Part shown: positions 53,699-62,017 of the stretch, piece by piece
Layout: the number at the start of each line of letters is the position of its first letter
Position numbering within the stretch: the stretch's first letter is position 1
From: Leptospiraceae bacterium
GTDB lineage: Bacteria > Spirochaetota > Leptospiria > Leptospirales > Leptospiraceae
Assembly: GCA_024233875.1 (NCBI GenBank)
Contig: JACKPB010000002.1
Coordinates: forward strand, 124,001-188,000
Direction: 5' to 3'
Length of the DNA: 64,000 nt
The notes under the pieces: model-generated
The model's database searches: none
What the model was told of the DNA's origin: nothing
The model's input: the letters and a program-made list of their open reading frames with translations, nothing else
Position numbers and translations under genes: made by a program

Positions 53699-54118
53699 TC
53701 ATTTTTTCCTTTTTACAGAGACTTTTTTGAATCCCTTCAATTGGACAGACGAAAGAACATCCAGCATATTTCCGTATTTTGTATCACCTGTTGTGGCGAT
53801 AAGAGCTAACTTCTCAGGAAGTCCGGGAATTTCCAGAGCATAGAGCTCTTTTCTGAATTCTTTCAAATCTGAATATTTCTTCTCTCCGATCAATTTGTTT
53901 TTCATTGAGACAGTATTACCTGATACGGTGATTTCAAACACATGTTCCCGAAGAATCTCGGAGGGTCGGGCATTTTTTCTGGGCAATTGAATATTCAATC
54001 CCTCTTTGACAAAGAAAACAGCAGTGACCATGAAAAATACCAATAGAAGAAAAGCCATGTCGGACATGGAAGCTGCTGAGATTTCTTCTAACTCAACTTT
54101 TTTCTTTAGAGAAATCAT
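53699..54118 (-). CDS. exbD: ExbD-type protein, first copy of the TonB2 operon
   Basis: This 139-residue protein has the helix SMSDMAFLLLVFFMVTAVFF with the conserved Asp and a periplasmic domain with GEKKYSDLKEFRKELYAL. It lies one base after exbB and one base before the second exbD. Its periplasmic domain differs from that of the second copy, so the two are not recent duplicates. Confidence 0.9.
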   Translation of the reverse strand: MISLKKKVELEEISAASMSDMAFLLLVFFMVTAVFFVKEGLNIQLPRKNARPSEILREHVFEITVSGNTVSMKNKLIGEKKYSDLKEFRKELYALEIPGLPEKLALIATTGDTKYGNMLDVLSSVQLKGFKKVSVKRKK

Positions 54119-54119
54119 C

Positions 54120-54965
54120 TCAGTTTCCTGTTATTTTTTGAGCCTGCTTCTTTAGAAATTCCTTATAGATACGATTTGCAGCTTCTTCTACATCAGCCGC
54201 AAAGCTATTTACTTTACCACTCAGAATTTGATAAAAAGCCATTGCCGGGATTGCCACAATAAGACCCGCTGCAGTTGTGATCAGAGCCTCTTTGATACCA
54301 CCCGCTACAACTTTAGCATTTACCTGATCGGCATTGGCTATAGCGTCAAACGCATTGATCATACCGGAAACAGTTCCAAGAAATCCTACAAGCGGTGCAA
54401 TGGTTGAAACAGATGCAAGAATAGAAAGACCTTTTTCTAAAACTGTAATCACCTCAGCGGCTTCTCTTTCAATTCCCTTCGCAAAAAGCTCGGGATCTCC
54501 CGAAGAAACGTCCATTCCGTTGGTAAGAATAACTGATATTTTTTCTTCTTTTTTGCTTTCTAAAAATTGTTTGCCGCCATCCAATCCGGATTCATCAATG
54601 GCATCTACCAAATCCTGATTGTAGCCTTTGGAAATAAGCTTGGAAGTAAAAAAGAAATAAAACCTTTCTAGAGCAACTCCGAGTGCAATGATAGAAGCCA
54701 GAAGAAGTGGCCACATGGACCAACCACCTACTAAAAACAAATCCACTAAACCGGGATTTTTGGATGGCCTAGAAGGATTTCCTTCATTCGATTGATTTTC
54801 ATTTGCCGGAGGAACTTCTTTTTTTTCCTGTTGTTCGATATTCTGAACAGGGGGATTGGTTGAATCCTGAGAGAATAGTGATGGTGCTAGAAGGTAAGAG
54901 AGAGCAAAAAGAACCAATGTCATACTAAGGGTTCGAATTGCAGTCCTGGGTAAAAATTTAATCAT
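54120..54965 (-). CDS. exbB: ExbB-type proton channel protein with N-terminal extension
   Basis: This is a 281-residue protein. It has a signal-like N-terminus (about 1-35), a Gln/Glu/Asn/Pro-rich linker, then the ExbB core with WPLLLASIIALGVALERFYF, TIAPLVGFLGTVSGMINAFD and LITTAAGLIVAIPAMAF. An N-terminal exported extension is common in ExbB of organisms with large periplasms. It is the first gene of the leftward exbB-exbD-exbD-tonB-pstS-like operon. Confidence 0.92.
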   Translation of the reverse strand: MIKFLPRTAIRTLSMTLVLFALSYLLAPSLFSQDSTNPPVQNIEQQEKKEVPPANENQSNEGNPSRPSKNPGLVDLFLVGGWSMWPLLLASIIALGVALERFYFFFTSKLISKGYNQDLVDAIDESGLDGGKQFLESKKEEKISVILTNGMDVSSGDPELFAKGIEREAAEVITVLEKGLSILASVSTIAPLVGFLGTVSGMINAFDAIANADQVNAKVVAGGIKEALITTAAGLIVAIPAMAFYQILSGKVNSFAADVEEAANRIYKEFLKKQAQKITGN

Positions 54966-55000
54966 AGATCAACTCCTATATATCCTTTTAAATCTAAATC

Positions 55001-55076
55001 ATTACAATTAGATTACAGGGAGTTTAATAATTGGCTGAGAATTCGATACGAAATTGTAATCAATTTGAATCACAAT
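55001..55076 (-). promoter_or_regulatory. Pho-box-like direct repeats and inverted repeat upstream of the TonB2 operon
   Basis: On the minus strand CTGTAAT (55018-55012) and TTGTAAT (55007-55001) are direct repeats whose starts are 11 bases apart, as in Pho boxes (consensus CTGTCAT). Upstream, 55053-55076 forms an imperfect 24-bp inverted repeat, ATTGTAATCAA against TTGAATCACAAT. Together with the PstS-like gene in the operon this suggests phosphate-responsive control, but the match is partial and by eye. Confidence 0.4.
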
Positions 55077-55095
55077 TGCAAAAAACTATAACTCA

Positions 55096-56925
55096 TTAAA
55101 AGTATTTTGCGAGATACACCCGATTTCCTTTTTCGTTGTATCGCAATTCATCAAACGCATTTTTTGTCATAAAGATCCCGCGACCGTGACTGAGGAAATT
55201 TTTATCAGCCTCTCCGGAACCTTCCTGAACGATTTTCTTATGATCAAAACCATTTCCTTCATCCAAAATTGAGAAAGAGACCTTTCCCGGTTTTAGATGA
55301 TACTGGACAATCACCCTACGATTCATGAATCTTGAGTCTTTTTGTCTTTTTTGAATGAAATCAAAATAAGCTCCGGGCTGTGATTTCAACTCTGTTTTTG
55401 TTTGGTAGTCTATTTCTAGATTTCCGTGTTCCATTGCATTAATAATCATTTCACGAATACATATCCTCATTAAAAATACAATAGATGGATCTAAATATCT
55501 AACAAGATTGGCCGTCACTCTTTGAGATATCTGCTCGGCAAGAGTAATATAGTTCTCTAAAATATAGATTCTATGCTCTGACTCCACATACTTCATCATC
55601 GAATCCTCAGAAAGAGTCGAAGCCTTACCGAAAATCATATAAGTATCACCGAAACTAACATATTCCCAGGTAACACCGAGTTGGAGAGGTTCGTTGTTTT
55701 TGGTTCGAAATGTCATATCAAAAGATACACTTGTCTTATTCTCTAAGAGCTCATTTAATTTTTCCATCATCAATTCTTTTTCAAAAGACAAAATAGATTC
55801 ATCAGGATTGAAACTCAATTCGAGAAAATGCTTTCCTATCATATCTTTCTTTTTGAATCCTAAGAGCTCCAATAATGCTTTATTGGCCGTTAAAATATTT
55901 CCATCCTTATCGAATGAAAAGATTATATCTTTTGAACTTTCTATAAGATGCTTGTACTTTGTCTCGGATTTCTCAATTTCAAGATGAGCTTCATTCAACT
56001 GATCTAATTTGTCTCTCAATTCCTGATTCAATTCTTCAGATGCCCGAATCATGACTTCAAATTCATCAGATTTTTTTTTGAGGATATAAGGTGTAACACT
56101 AAAAAATAAAAGTAAGGTCAGTCCCAGTTGTATCGTTATGAAAAGTGTGAGCAATTTCAAGATGACGGTTCTAACCTTATAAATTGGTTCTAGCTCTATC
56201 CTTAATTCGAAGTCCCGAATCCCTCCGGGGTTTTCGATTAGAATCGAATGATAGGAATCCTGCGAACCCTCACCAATTGAAGTTTTCATTTTTACATGAA
56301 TGACTTCTTCCGACATTCTTAAGAAGTTATCTATTTCGGTACCCAGGAGAACAATTCCCGGATGGATCGGATTACCTAAGTCATCACAAAGAGCAGAAAC
56401 CGTCAATAGATGCAACTTACCTTTTTTCAATTCCAAAATAGTATGAAAAAGTCCTTTTTTGCCGCTCTGATACTCAAATAATTTCGAAAGAACTTCACTA
56501 TTCAATTCTGAAGGTGGTGATGCATTTTTCCCATCGATGTGATATATTGCCTGTCCCCGGGGTTGGGTATAGATTTCAAACAAATCAAAATCATCCCGCA
56601 TAGTCTTGTCATCATGAAAGGCAAAGTCCAGGAAAGCAAGATTTCCGGAATGCAAATGATCCCAGGCTTCCTTCCACCAAACATATCCCGAAACCTTTGA
56701 GGAATCATATTTCCATTTTTGTTCAAGATACTTTTCCCAGGATTTGGTGTAATTTTCTTTCCTGTATTCTTCAAAGGTTTCAGAAAGGAATTTATTGAAT
56801 ATCAAACCGAGAATGATTTCCAGAGCAAACAAAACCACTAGAACGGGAATGATAATCTTCCTGAGATCTCGTTTGGTTTGAAATTCTTTTAGATAAGATG
56901 TTAAGTTATTTTTATCCATATGCAT
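55096..56925 (-). CDS. Membrane PAS protein with RsbW-like anti-sigma kinase domain
   Basis: This is a 609-residue protein. Membrane helices near residues 22-45 and 265-285 enclose an extracytoplasmic sensor. A coiled coil, a PAS domain (about 320-440) and a C-terminal RsbW/SpoIIAB-type HATPase (about 470-605) follow, with MRICIREMIINAMEHGNLEI, DEGNGFD and SHGRGIFM. There is no HisKA domain, so it should phosphorylate a STAS protein or bind a partner, not a response regulator. It is divergent from a SpoIIE-like phosphatase gene, which makes a partner-switching pair likely. Confidence 0.87.
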   Translation of the reverse strand: MHMDKNNLTSYLKEFQTKRDLRKIIIPVLVVLFALEIILGLIFNKFLSETFEEYRKENYTKSWEKYLEQKWKYDSSKVSGYVWWKEAWDHLHSGNLAFLDFAFHDDKTMRDDFDLFEIYTQPRGQAIYHIDGKNASPPSELNSEVLSKLFEYQSGKKGLFHTILELKKGKLHLLTVSALCDDLGNPIHPGIVLLGTEIDNFLRMSEEVIHVKMKTSIGEGSQDSYHSILIENPGGIRDFELRIELEPIYKVRTVILKLLTLFITIQLGLTLLLFFSVTPYILKKKSDEFEVMIRASEELNQELRDKLDQLNEAHLEIEKSETKYKHLIESSKDIIFSFDKDGNILTANKALLELLGFKKKDMIGKHFLELSFNPDESILSFEKELMMEKLNELLENKTSVSFDMTFRTKNNEPLQLGVTWEYVSFGDTYMIFGKASTLSEDSMMKYVESEHRIYILENYITLAEQISQRVTANLVRYLDPSIVFLMRICIREMIINAMEHGNLEIDYQTKTELKSQPGAYFDFIQKRQKDSRFMNRRVIVQYHLKPGKVSFSILDEGNGFDHKKIVQEGSGEADKNFLSHGRGIFMTKNAFDELRYNEKGNRVYLAKYF

Positions 56926-57034
56926 CAGAATAGGAAATCTCTTTACCAGAATGCCCGGGATTGCGAAAAATAAAAATCATTTTTCTCTAACTCAAATGAA
57001 TCAGGAAATAGGGAAAAAACATGCTCATTTCTAA

Positions 57035-57136
57035 AATCAGCTACAAAATGCCTAGATACCGTAATAGGAAAAACGCAATTATTTGTGAAAATCAGTATAT
57101 AGCTTGATTTTGTTCGGCATTTTCACATATTTGCAT
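57035..57136 (+). repeat. Single diverged copy of the hairpin repeat upstream of the phosphatase gene
   Basis: The segment 57035-57102 matches the 101-bp repeat unit of the array at 60284-60690 at about 60 of 70 positions by eye, with two single-base gaps. It folds as a stem with a perfect 9-bp core (TGTGAAAAT at 57084-57092 with ATTTTCACA at 57119-57127) and outer pairs ACGCAA/TTGCAT. The array units fold likewise, but with different stem bases. It ends 27 bases before the ATG of the SpoIIE-like gene, where it could act as a leader or operator. Confidence 0.7.
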
Positions 57137-57162
57137 CAAATATTTCCATCTTCTGAGCCTAT

Positions 57163-59259
57163 ATGAAAAAAATTCTCCTGATTTTATTATTCCTCATTTC
57201 CTCCCTCTCACTCCACTCGGAGGACAATCATAAGATCTATTCTCTAATAGAAGTTTGCGATGACTCAGGCTGCAGAAGCACCAGGTGGTGGGTGAAAGAT
57301 GATTTTCAAGAATATTACTTAAATTCAGATTTTTCACCCGAATCTTCTCAATGGATTCCCATCGATAAATTCCCTATTTGGTTGAATAAATTATTCAAAA
57401 TCAAAGAAGATCTTCATACGTATACTATTCTCTATGACTTTGATTTACCTCCGAACTTTCTAGAAAGTATCTCAACGCCCGGAATAGGTTTTAGCGAAAT
57501 AGGAGAAGCATTTGAGATCTATATAAATGGAAACCTGATTGCCTCGGAAGGCATTATAAAAGATGGAGAATTGATCTATCACCGGACTGTTAGGGGTGTT
57601 ACCTATCACATTCCCAGAGAATACTTAAACAAAACCCAAAACCGACTTCTAATCAAGATCTCAGGCAATCCGAATTATGATCATACCGGTTTGTATTTCA
57701 CAAGAGACTATTTGATTGGAGACTTCGATTCCATATCCTACTCCAACAGGGACTTTCTCTCTCTTATTCTTACCGGTATATATATAGTTTTCGGTTTGTA
57801 CCATTTATTTTTATTCTTCAAACGAAATAAGGACAGGGCTAATTTTTATTTTGGGTTTTGGGCAATCTCAATCGGAGTCTACATCTACACACGAAGCAAC
57901 CTAATCTTTGAAAATCCCTGGGATTCTATAGCGATTCAAAAGACTGAATTGTTTGTTTTGTATCCTATGCTTACTTCCATAATTTTCTTTTTTGAAGAAC
58001 TGTTTTTTCAGGATATTTCCAAGCCCGGTAAAATCTTCGGATTTTTCACTCTTGTTCTTTCCCTTGTTACTCCTTTTCTACCAATCCATTTTTCAGAAAT
58101 ACTTCTCTTGGTCTGGCAATTCGCTACTCTCATTTTAGGCATACCGTTGATGTTTTATCGTCTCATTCAAGCAATTCGATTGAAGATACCCAACGCAAAA
58201 AGGATTCTATTTGCACTTATCATAGTATCCAGCAGTGCTATTTTTGATATTCTGGACTCCATGGTTTTCAACACGGGTCTGAGTTTTACCAAATTTACAT
58301 TTTTTGTTTTTGTAATGATGGTTATGTTCATTCTGGCAAATAAATTGGTAGAGCTACACAATTATACTGAAGAGTTAAATGAAAATCTGGAAAAAAAAGT
58401 TGAAGATCGAACCAAAGAATTGAATGAAACTCTAAACACAGTAAACGAACTAAAAGTCCAGCAGGATGGAGACTACTATCTGACGTCTCTAATCATCCAA
58501 CCTCTAGGGTTGAATCTCAATAAGTCTAAATCTATAGAAACTCAATTCTATATATCTCAAAAGAAAAAATTCTTATTCAGAAAAAGAAACGGTGAACTAG
58601 GTGGAGATTTGTGTGTTACAGGAAATCTGCGCTTTGAAGATATCAATAACCGTTATACAGTTTTTTTTAATGGGGATGCTATGGGTAAATCCATGCAGGG
58701 TGCAGGAGGAGCGATTGTTGCGGGAACAGTGATCAATAATATAATAGGGAAATCAGCAAGAAACAATAGGATCTTAACCGATATTACTCCGGAAAAATGG
58801 TTGAAAGGAGCATTTCTTGAACTGAATAACATTTTTAAAACTTTCAATGGTTCTATGTTGGTCTCGGGAGTTTTGGGTTTGATCTGTGAGCAAACAGGTC
58901 GAATGATTTACTTCAATGCCGAGCATCCCTATGTAACTATCTACAGAGATGGAGTTGCGAATTTTATAGATTCCAATATGTACATGAGAAAATTAGGAAC
59001 AGAAATCAGTGAAGATTTTGTTTTGATACAATACCATCTCTCTCCGGGAGATGTCCTATTCATAGGCTCGGACGGAAAGGATGATATCAGGCTTGGATTT
59101 GATAAACAAATGAACGAAGATGAAACACTATTTCTTAGAAATGTAGAAAAAACCGAAGGAGATCTGAATGAATTAGTCCAGGTCCTCCGGTCTACAGGCG
59201 AAATTTCTGATGATCTCTCAATTCTAAAGATTTCCTATCATCCTTTAAATCCTACCTAG
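57163..59259 (+). CDS. 7TM-type sensor SpoIIE/PP2C phosphatase
   Basis: This is a 698-residue membrane protein. A signal peptide (MKKILLILLFLISSLSLHSE) leads to an extracytoplasmic 7TMR-DISM-extracellular-like domain (about 20-185), then about seven membrane helices (195-395), a coiled coil with LEKKVEDRTKELNETL, and a C-terminal SpoIIE-type phosphatase domain (about 470-695). The metal-site motifs are GGDLCVTG, NGDAMGKSMQGAGG, FNAEHPYVTI and FIGSDGKDD, and the Asp residues are kept. It should dephosphorylate a STAS anti-anti-sigma protein. The divergent RsbW-like gene is a natural counterpart, and the STAS-like gene at 19425 lacks the Ser, so another substrate is likely. Confidence 0.9.
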   Translation: MKKILLILLFLISSLSLHSEDNHKIYSLIEVCDDSGCRSTRWWVKDDFQEYYLNSDFSPESSQWIPIDKFPIWLNKLFKIKEDLHTYTILYDFDLPPNFLESISTPGIGFSEIGEAFEIYINGNLIASEGIIKDGELIYHRTVRGVTYHIPREYLNKTQNRLLIKISGNPNYDHTGLYFTRDYLIGDFDSISYSNRDFLSLILTGIYIVFGLYHLFLFFKRNKDRANFYFGFWAISIGVYIYTRSNLIFENPWDSIAIQKTELFVLYPMLTSIIFFFEELFFQDISKPGKIFGFFTLVLSLVTPFLPIHFSEILLLVWQFATLILGIPLMFYRLIQAIRLKIPNAKRILFALIIVSSSAIFDILDSMVFNTGLSFTKFTFFVFVMMVMFILANKLVELHNYTEELNENLEKKVEDRTKELNETLNTVNELKVQQDGDYYLTSLIIQPLGLNLNKSKSIETQFYISQKKKFLFRKRNGELGGDLCVTGNLRFEDINNRYTVFFNGDAMGKSMQGAGGAIVAGTVINNIIGKSARNNRILTDITPEKWLKGAFLELNNIFKTFNGSMLVSGVLGLICEQTGRMIYFNAEHPYVTIYRDGVANFIDSNMYMRKLGTEISEDFVLIQYHLSPGDVLFIGSDGKDDIRLGFDKQMNEDETLFLRNVEKTEGDLNELVQVLRSTGEISDDLSILKISYHPLNPT

Positions 59260-59280
59260 TTGATTCCGATCTAACAGTTT

Positions 59281-59364
59281 CAAGAAATAATTGCATTTTT
59301 CTCTTTACTGTTTGTAGCCATTACTTCTGATTTAATTGTAAGAAAATCTTTTTGAAAATGACTA
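59281..59364 (-). repeat. Inverted diverged copy of the hairpin repeat downstream of the phosphatase gene
   Basis: Read on the minus strand this segment gives TAGTCATTTTCAAAA, then ATTAAATCAG, AATGGCTACA and AAAATGCAATTATTTCT. These are the same blocks in the same order as in the 101-bp units of the array at 60284-60690, with small deletions. The copy lies in opposite orientation to the copy at 57035-57136, so the phosphatase gene is flanked by inverted copies. Confidence 0.6.
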
Positions 59365-59426
59365 AAAAACGTGAGAAGCCATAGTTAAATTCATAAATTT
59401 TCGTCCAATTTCACAAGGAGTCTTCT

Positions 59427-59555
59427 ATGGAAATCACACAGTCTCAGTTTATTATTGGATTTATGATTTTTTCCAGTCTGGCATTCACAATCGGAGTAAA
59501 AATCTTCCTATATCGGGTGCTATACAAGAGGCATGATTCCGATGATAAAAATTGA
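59427..59555 (+). CDS. Small single-helix membrane protein
   Basis: This is a 42-residue ORF with a strong ribosome site (AAGGAG, 6 bases before the ATG). The product has one hydrophobic helix (FIIGFMIFSSLAFTIGVKIF) followed by a basic segment (YRVLYKRHDS) and a charged end, so it is an N-out small membrane protein by the positive-inside rule. No family is recognised. It stands alone in a 302-bp gap. Confidence 0.65.
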   Translation: MEITQSQFIIGFMIFSSLAFTIGVKIFLYRVLYKRHDSDDKN

Positions 59556-59561
59556 AAACTC

Positions 59562-60230
59562 TTACTCAGCTGTGATTATGTATTGGTATTTCAGTAATTT
59601 TTCATCCAATTTTATATTTTTAAAACCGAGTTTTTCTAATTCTGATTTGACTGTCTCCTGATCAATTTTGTGATCCATTGGAGGTCCTATAGGAAGATCT
59701 TTCTTAAAGAAATCCACAACAACAAGCTTTCCACCCATTGAGAGTCCTTTTTTTACCTTTGTAAAGTACTCTTGGCGATTCTCTATATGATGGTAGACGT
59801 TGCAGAGAAAAATGATATCCATTTCCTTATCATTCAGAAATGGATCTGTATAGGAGATTTTTCTCTGAGTTACAGAACCGGGCGAAACATCTTCCTTTGT
59901 AATACGATCTTTCACATATGCCAGAAACTCTTCCTGAACATCCGCTGCGACGACATTAGCACCTTTTTTTGCAAATCGAAAAGAAAAATACCCACTTCCA
60001 CTTCCAATATCCATGAGTTTTTTCCCTTTCAAATCTCCAATATAGGCTAAGACCTTATCGGGTTCCTGATAGGCCGTTCTTTCGGGAGACTCGAACATGC
60101 GGATCAGATCCTCTGTACTACGTTTGTGCATGTGGTGATTGGCACTTCCATGCTTATGTCCCTCCGTATGACAGTACAGAATAGGGATAGAGATGATGAA
60201 CAATGAAATAATTTTGATTGATGTTTTCAA
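59562..60230 (-). CDS. Lipoprotein with a class I SAM methyltransferase domain
   Basis: This is a 222-residue product. The lipoprotein signal ends IPILYC20 and is followed by a His-rich stretch (HTEGHKHGSANHHMHKRS). Then comes a complete SAM-binding fold (MDIGSGSGYFSFRFAKKGAN and VVAADVQEEFLAYV, IIFLCNVYHH, GGKLVVVDFF). A cytoplasmic cofactor enzyme in an exported lipoprotein is unusual. The His-rich region could bind metal. It stands alone, downstream (on the minus strand) of the 101-bp repeat array. Confidence 0.78.
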   Translation of the reverse strand: MKTSIKIISLFIISIPILYCHTEGHKHGSANHHMHKRSTEDLIRMFESPERTAYQEPDKVLAYIGDLKGKKLMDIGSGSGYFSFRFAKKGANVVAADVQEEFLAYVKDRITKEDVSPGSVTQRKISYTDPFLNDKEMDIIFLCNVYHHIENRQEYFTKVKKGLSMGGKLVVVDFFKKDLPIGPPMDHKIDQETVKSELEKLGFKNIKLDEKLLKYQYIITAE

Positions 60231-60283
60231 GTTTTACTTCCTCTGAGTTTCAAAGAATACAATATACCTGCTGAAGTCAATCT

Positions 60284-60690
60284 TATAGTCATTTTCAAAA
60301 GTATTTGCGTATTCATTATTAAATCAGCAATAAAATGGCTACATACCGTGAATAGAAAAACACAATTATTTCTGAGAATGGGTATATAGTCATTTTCAAA
60401 AGTATTTGCGTATTCATCATTAAATCAGCAATAAAATGGCTACATACCGTGAATAGAAAAACGCAATTATTTCTGAGAATGGGTATATAGTCATTTTCAA
60501 AAGTATTTGCGTATTCATTATTAAATCAGCAATAAAATGGCTACATACCGTGAATAGAAAAACGCAATTATTTCTGAGAATGGGTATATAGTCATTTTCA
60601 AAAGTATTTGCGTATTCATTATTAAATCAGCAATAAAATGGCTACATACCGTGAATAGAAAAACGCAATTATTTCTGAGAATGGGTATAT
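60284..60690 (+). repeat. Four-copy 101-bp tandem repeat of hairpin-forming units
   Basis: Four units of 101 bp lie head to tail and are nearly identical; only two substitutions were seen. Each junction forms a long imperfect hairpin, for example 60461-60481 (ACGCAATTATTTCTGAGAAT plus G) with 60492-60512, a 21-base stem with two mismatches and two G-T pairs and a 10-base loop. Three complete hairpins are present. The first right arm and the last left arm are unpaired. The array fills the gap between the methyltransferase-like gene and the DUF1295 gene. It could vary in copy number between strains. Confidence 0.92.
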
Positions 60691-60744
60691 GAATTCATTA
60701 GAAAAGTAAAACCGGGGTGGAAATCCCTATCTTGAGTCGTAAGG

Positions 60745-61548
60745 CTATGGTTTCTTCTTGAACCAGGGAATGAATGGAGACGTAGACTTTTGATACTCTC
60801 TGTATACATCTCCCCTTTTTTCAAGAGCATATTTTTCAGTCATAGGCACACCTGTGAACTTTGTAAGAAAAATATACATGAGAATAGCTGAAAGAAATCC
60901 TAAATATCCATATTCCGATCCCAGAGAGATGACTCCATAAGAGATCCAGGTCAACCACTCAAAAAAGTAATTTGGATGACGACTGTAGTACCATAACCCT
61001 ACTTCACAGTTTTTACCTTTATTTTCAGGCTTTTTTTTGAATGTATGCAATTGATTGTCGGCAATACCTTCACCGATGATAGCAATAAGAAAAATTCCCA
61101 GACCGATGAAATCATAATAAGTGAATTCCGGAATAGGATTCATTGCGATGAGAAGAAAGGGTATAGCCAGAACCAGATCCAATAAGCCCTGAAATTGGAA
61201 GATATTTGTAAAAAACTTTTGATCTACCTTATCTCCATAATCTTTCCGAAATGCTACATAACGCTGGTCTTCTCCATGACCTCCGAGGATTCGGGTAAAG
61301 AGGAGATATCCACCCAATCGTAAACCCCAAAACCCAACCATCCCACCAATCAATATTCTTCTCGGTAACCATCCATCTCCGAGTATAGAATAAATCGAGC
61401 TAAGTATCACTAAAGCTATCGTCCAACCAACGTCTACAATAGCATAGTTCTGAATTTTCTTTCCTATGTACCATAGAATAGTCATGAATAGTGCAACAGC
61501 GAACCATCCTATCCCTATAATCTGAATTATTTCATTCATTGATTTCAT
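60745..61548 (-). CDS. DUF1295 membrane protein (steroid-reductase/isoprenylcysteine methyltransferase-like)
   Basis: This is a 267-residue polytopic protein with the DUF1295 signature: WGLRLGGYLLFTRI near residue 75, then GLWYYSRHPNYFFEWLTWIS and a late YREYQKSTSPFIPW. The family is related to 5-alpha-reductases and ICMT and probably acts on membrane lipids. It is the last gene of the leftward lipid operon and overlaps the DUF2062 gene by 17 bp. Confidence 0.86.
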   Translation of the reverse strand: MKSMNEIIQIIGIGWFAVALFMTILWYIGKKIQNYAIVDVGWTIALVILSSIYSILGDGWLPRRILIGGMVGFWGLRLGGYLLFTRILGGHGEDQRYVAFRKDYGDKVDQKFFTNIFQFQGLLDLVLAIPFLLIAMNPIPEFTYYDFIGLGIFLIAIIGEGIADNQLHTFKKKPENKGKNCEVGLWYYSRHPNYFFEWLTWISYGVISLGSEYGYLGFLSAILMYIFLTKFTGVPMTEKYALEKRGDVYREYQKSTSPFIPWFKKKP

Positions 61549-62017
61549 TCCCCTGTAATTTGTGCAAAGGTACTTTCCTGAGAATAGGTAGTAAAATCCT
61601 ATAGCATATGTATATGGATATTGGTCCGATTAAAAACCATCCAAAAATTCCATGTAAATTAGCTACCCAAAATGTCTTGATAGCAAGAAGTATATCTTCT
61701 TTCAGCATATTGAAAATCAATTCCATACTTAGAGGGAAGGGATCAGATCCCAAAACTGTTTCTCCCAATCGTATGAAGGGTATGAAAAGTATAAATTGTA
61801 CCGGATAGATTAAATAATTAGCTAACTGAATAGCTATAAAATTCAATTTAAAAAGGAAGGTTGCGATTGTGCACAGTATTACAGTAGAACCAATTACAGG
61901 AAAGACTCCGAGTAAGATTCCAAATGCAATACTCAGAGCTATTTTTTCCGGAGTCACTCCCTGCTTGAGAAGATTTAATATAGGATCAATTATTTTCGCT
62001 TTCAGAAATTTCTTCAT
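61532..62017 (-). CDS. DUF2062 membrane protein
   Basis: This 161-residue protein has the DUF2062 pattern (QGVTPEKIALSIAFGILLGV, then FPVIGSTVILCTI, and LANYLIYPVQFILFIPFIRL) and three to four helices. Its function is unknown. Family members often lie near lipid or glycosyltransferase genes. It overlaps both neighbours (4 and 17 bp), which indicates strict co-translation within the operon. Confidence 0.8.
   Translation of the reverse strand: MKKFLKAKIIDPILNLLKQGVTPEKIALSIAFGILLGVFPVIGSTVILCTIATFLFKLNFIAIQLANYLIYPVQFILFIPFIRLGETVLGSDPFPLSMELIFNMLKEDILLAIKTFWVANLHGIFGWFLIGPISIYICYRILLPILRKVPLHKLQGNEINE

Noticed and set aside
60284..60690. CRISPR array
   Set aside because: The repeats are contiguous 101-bp units without unique spacers, and no cas gene is in the window.
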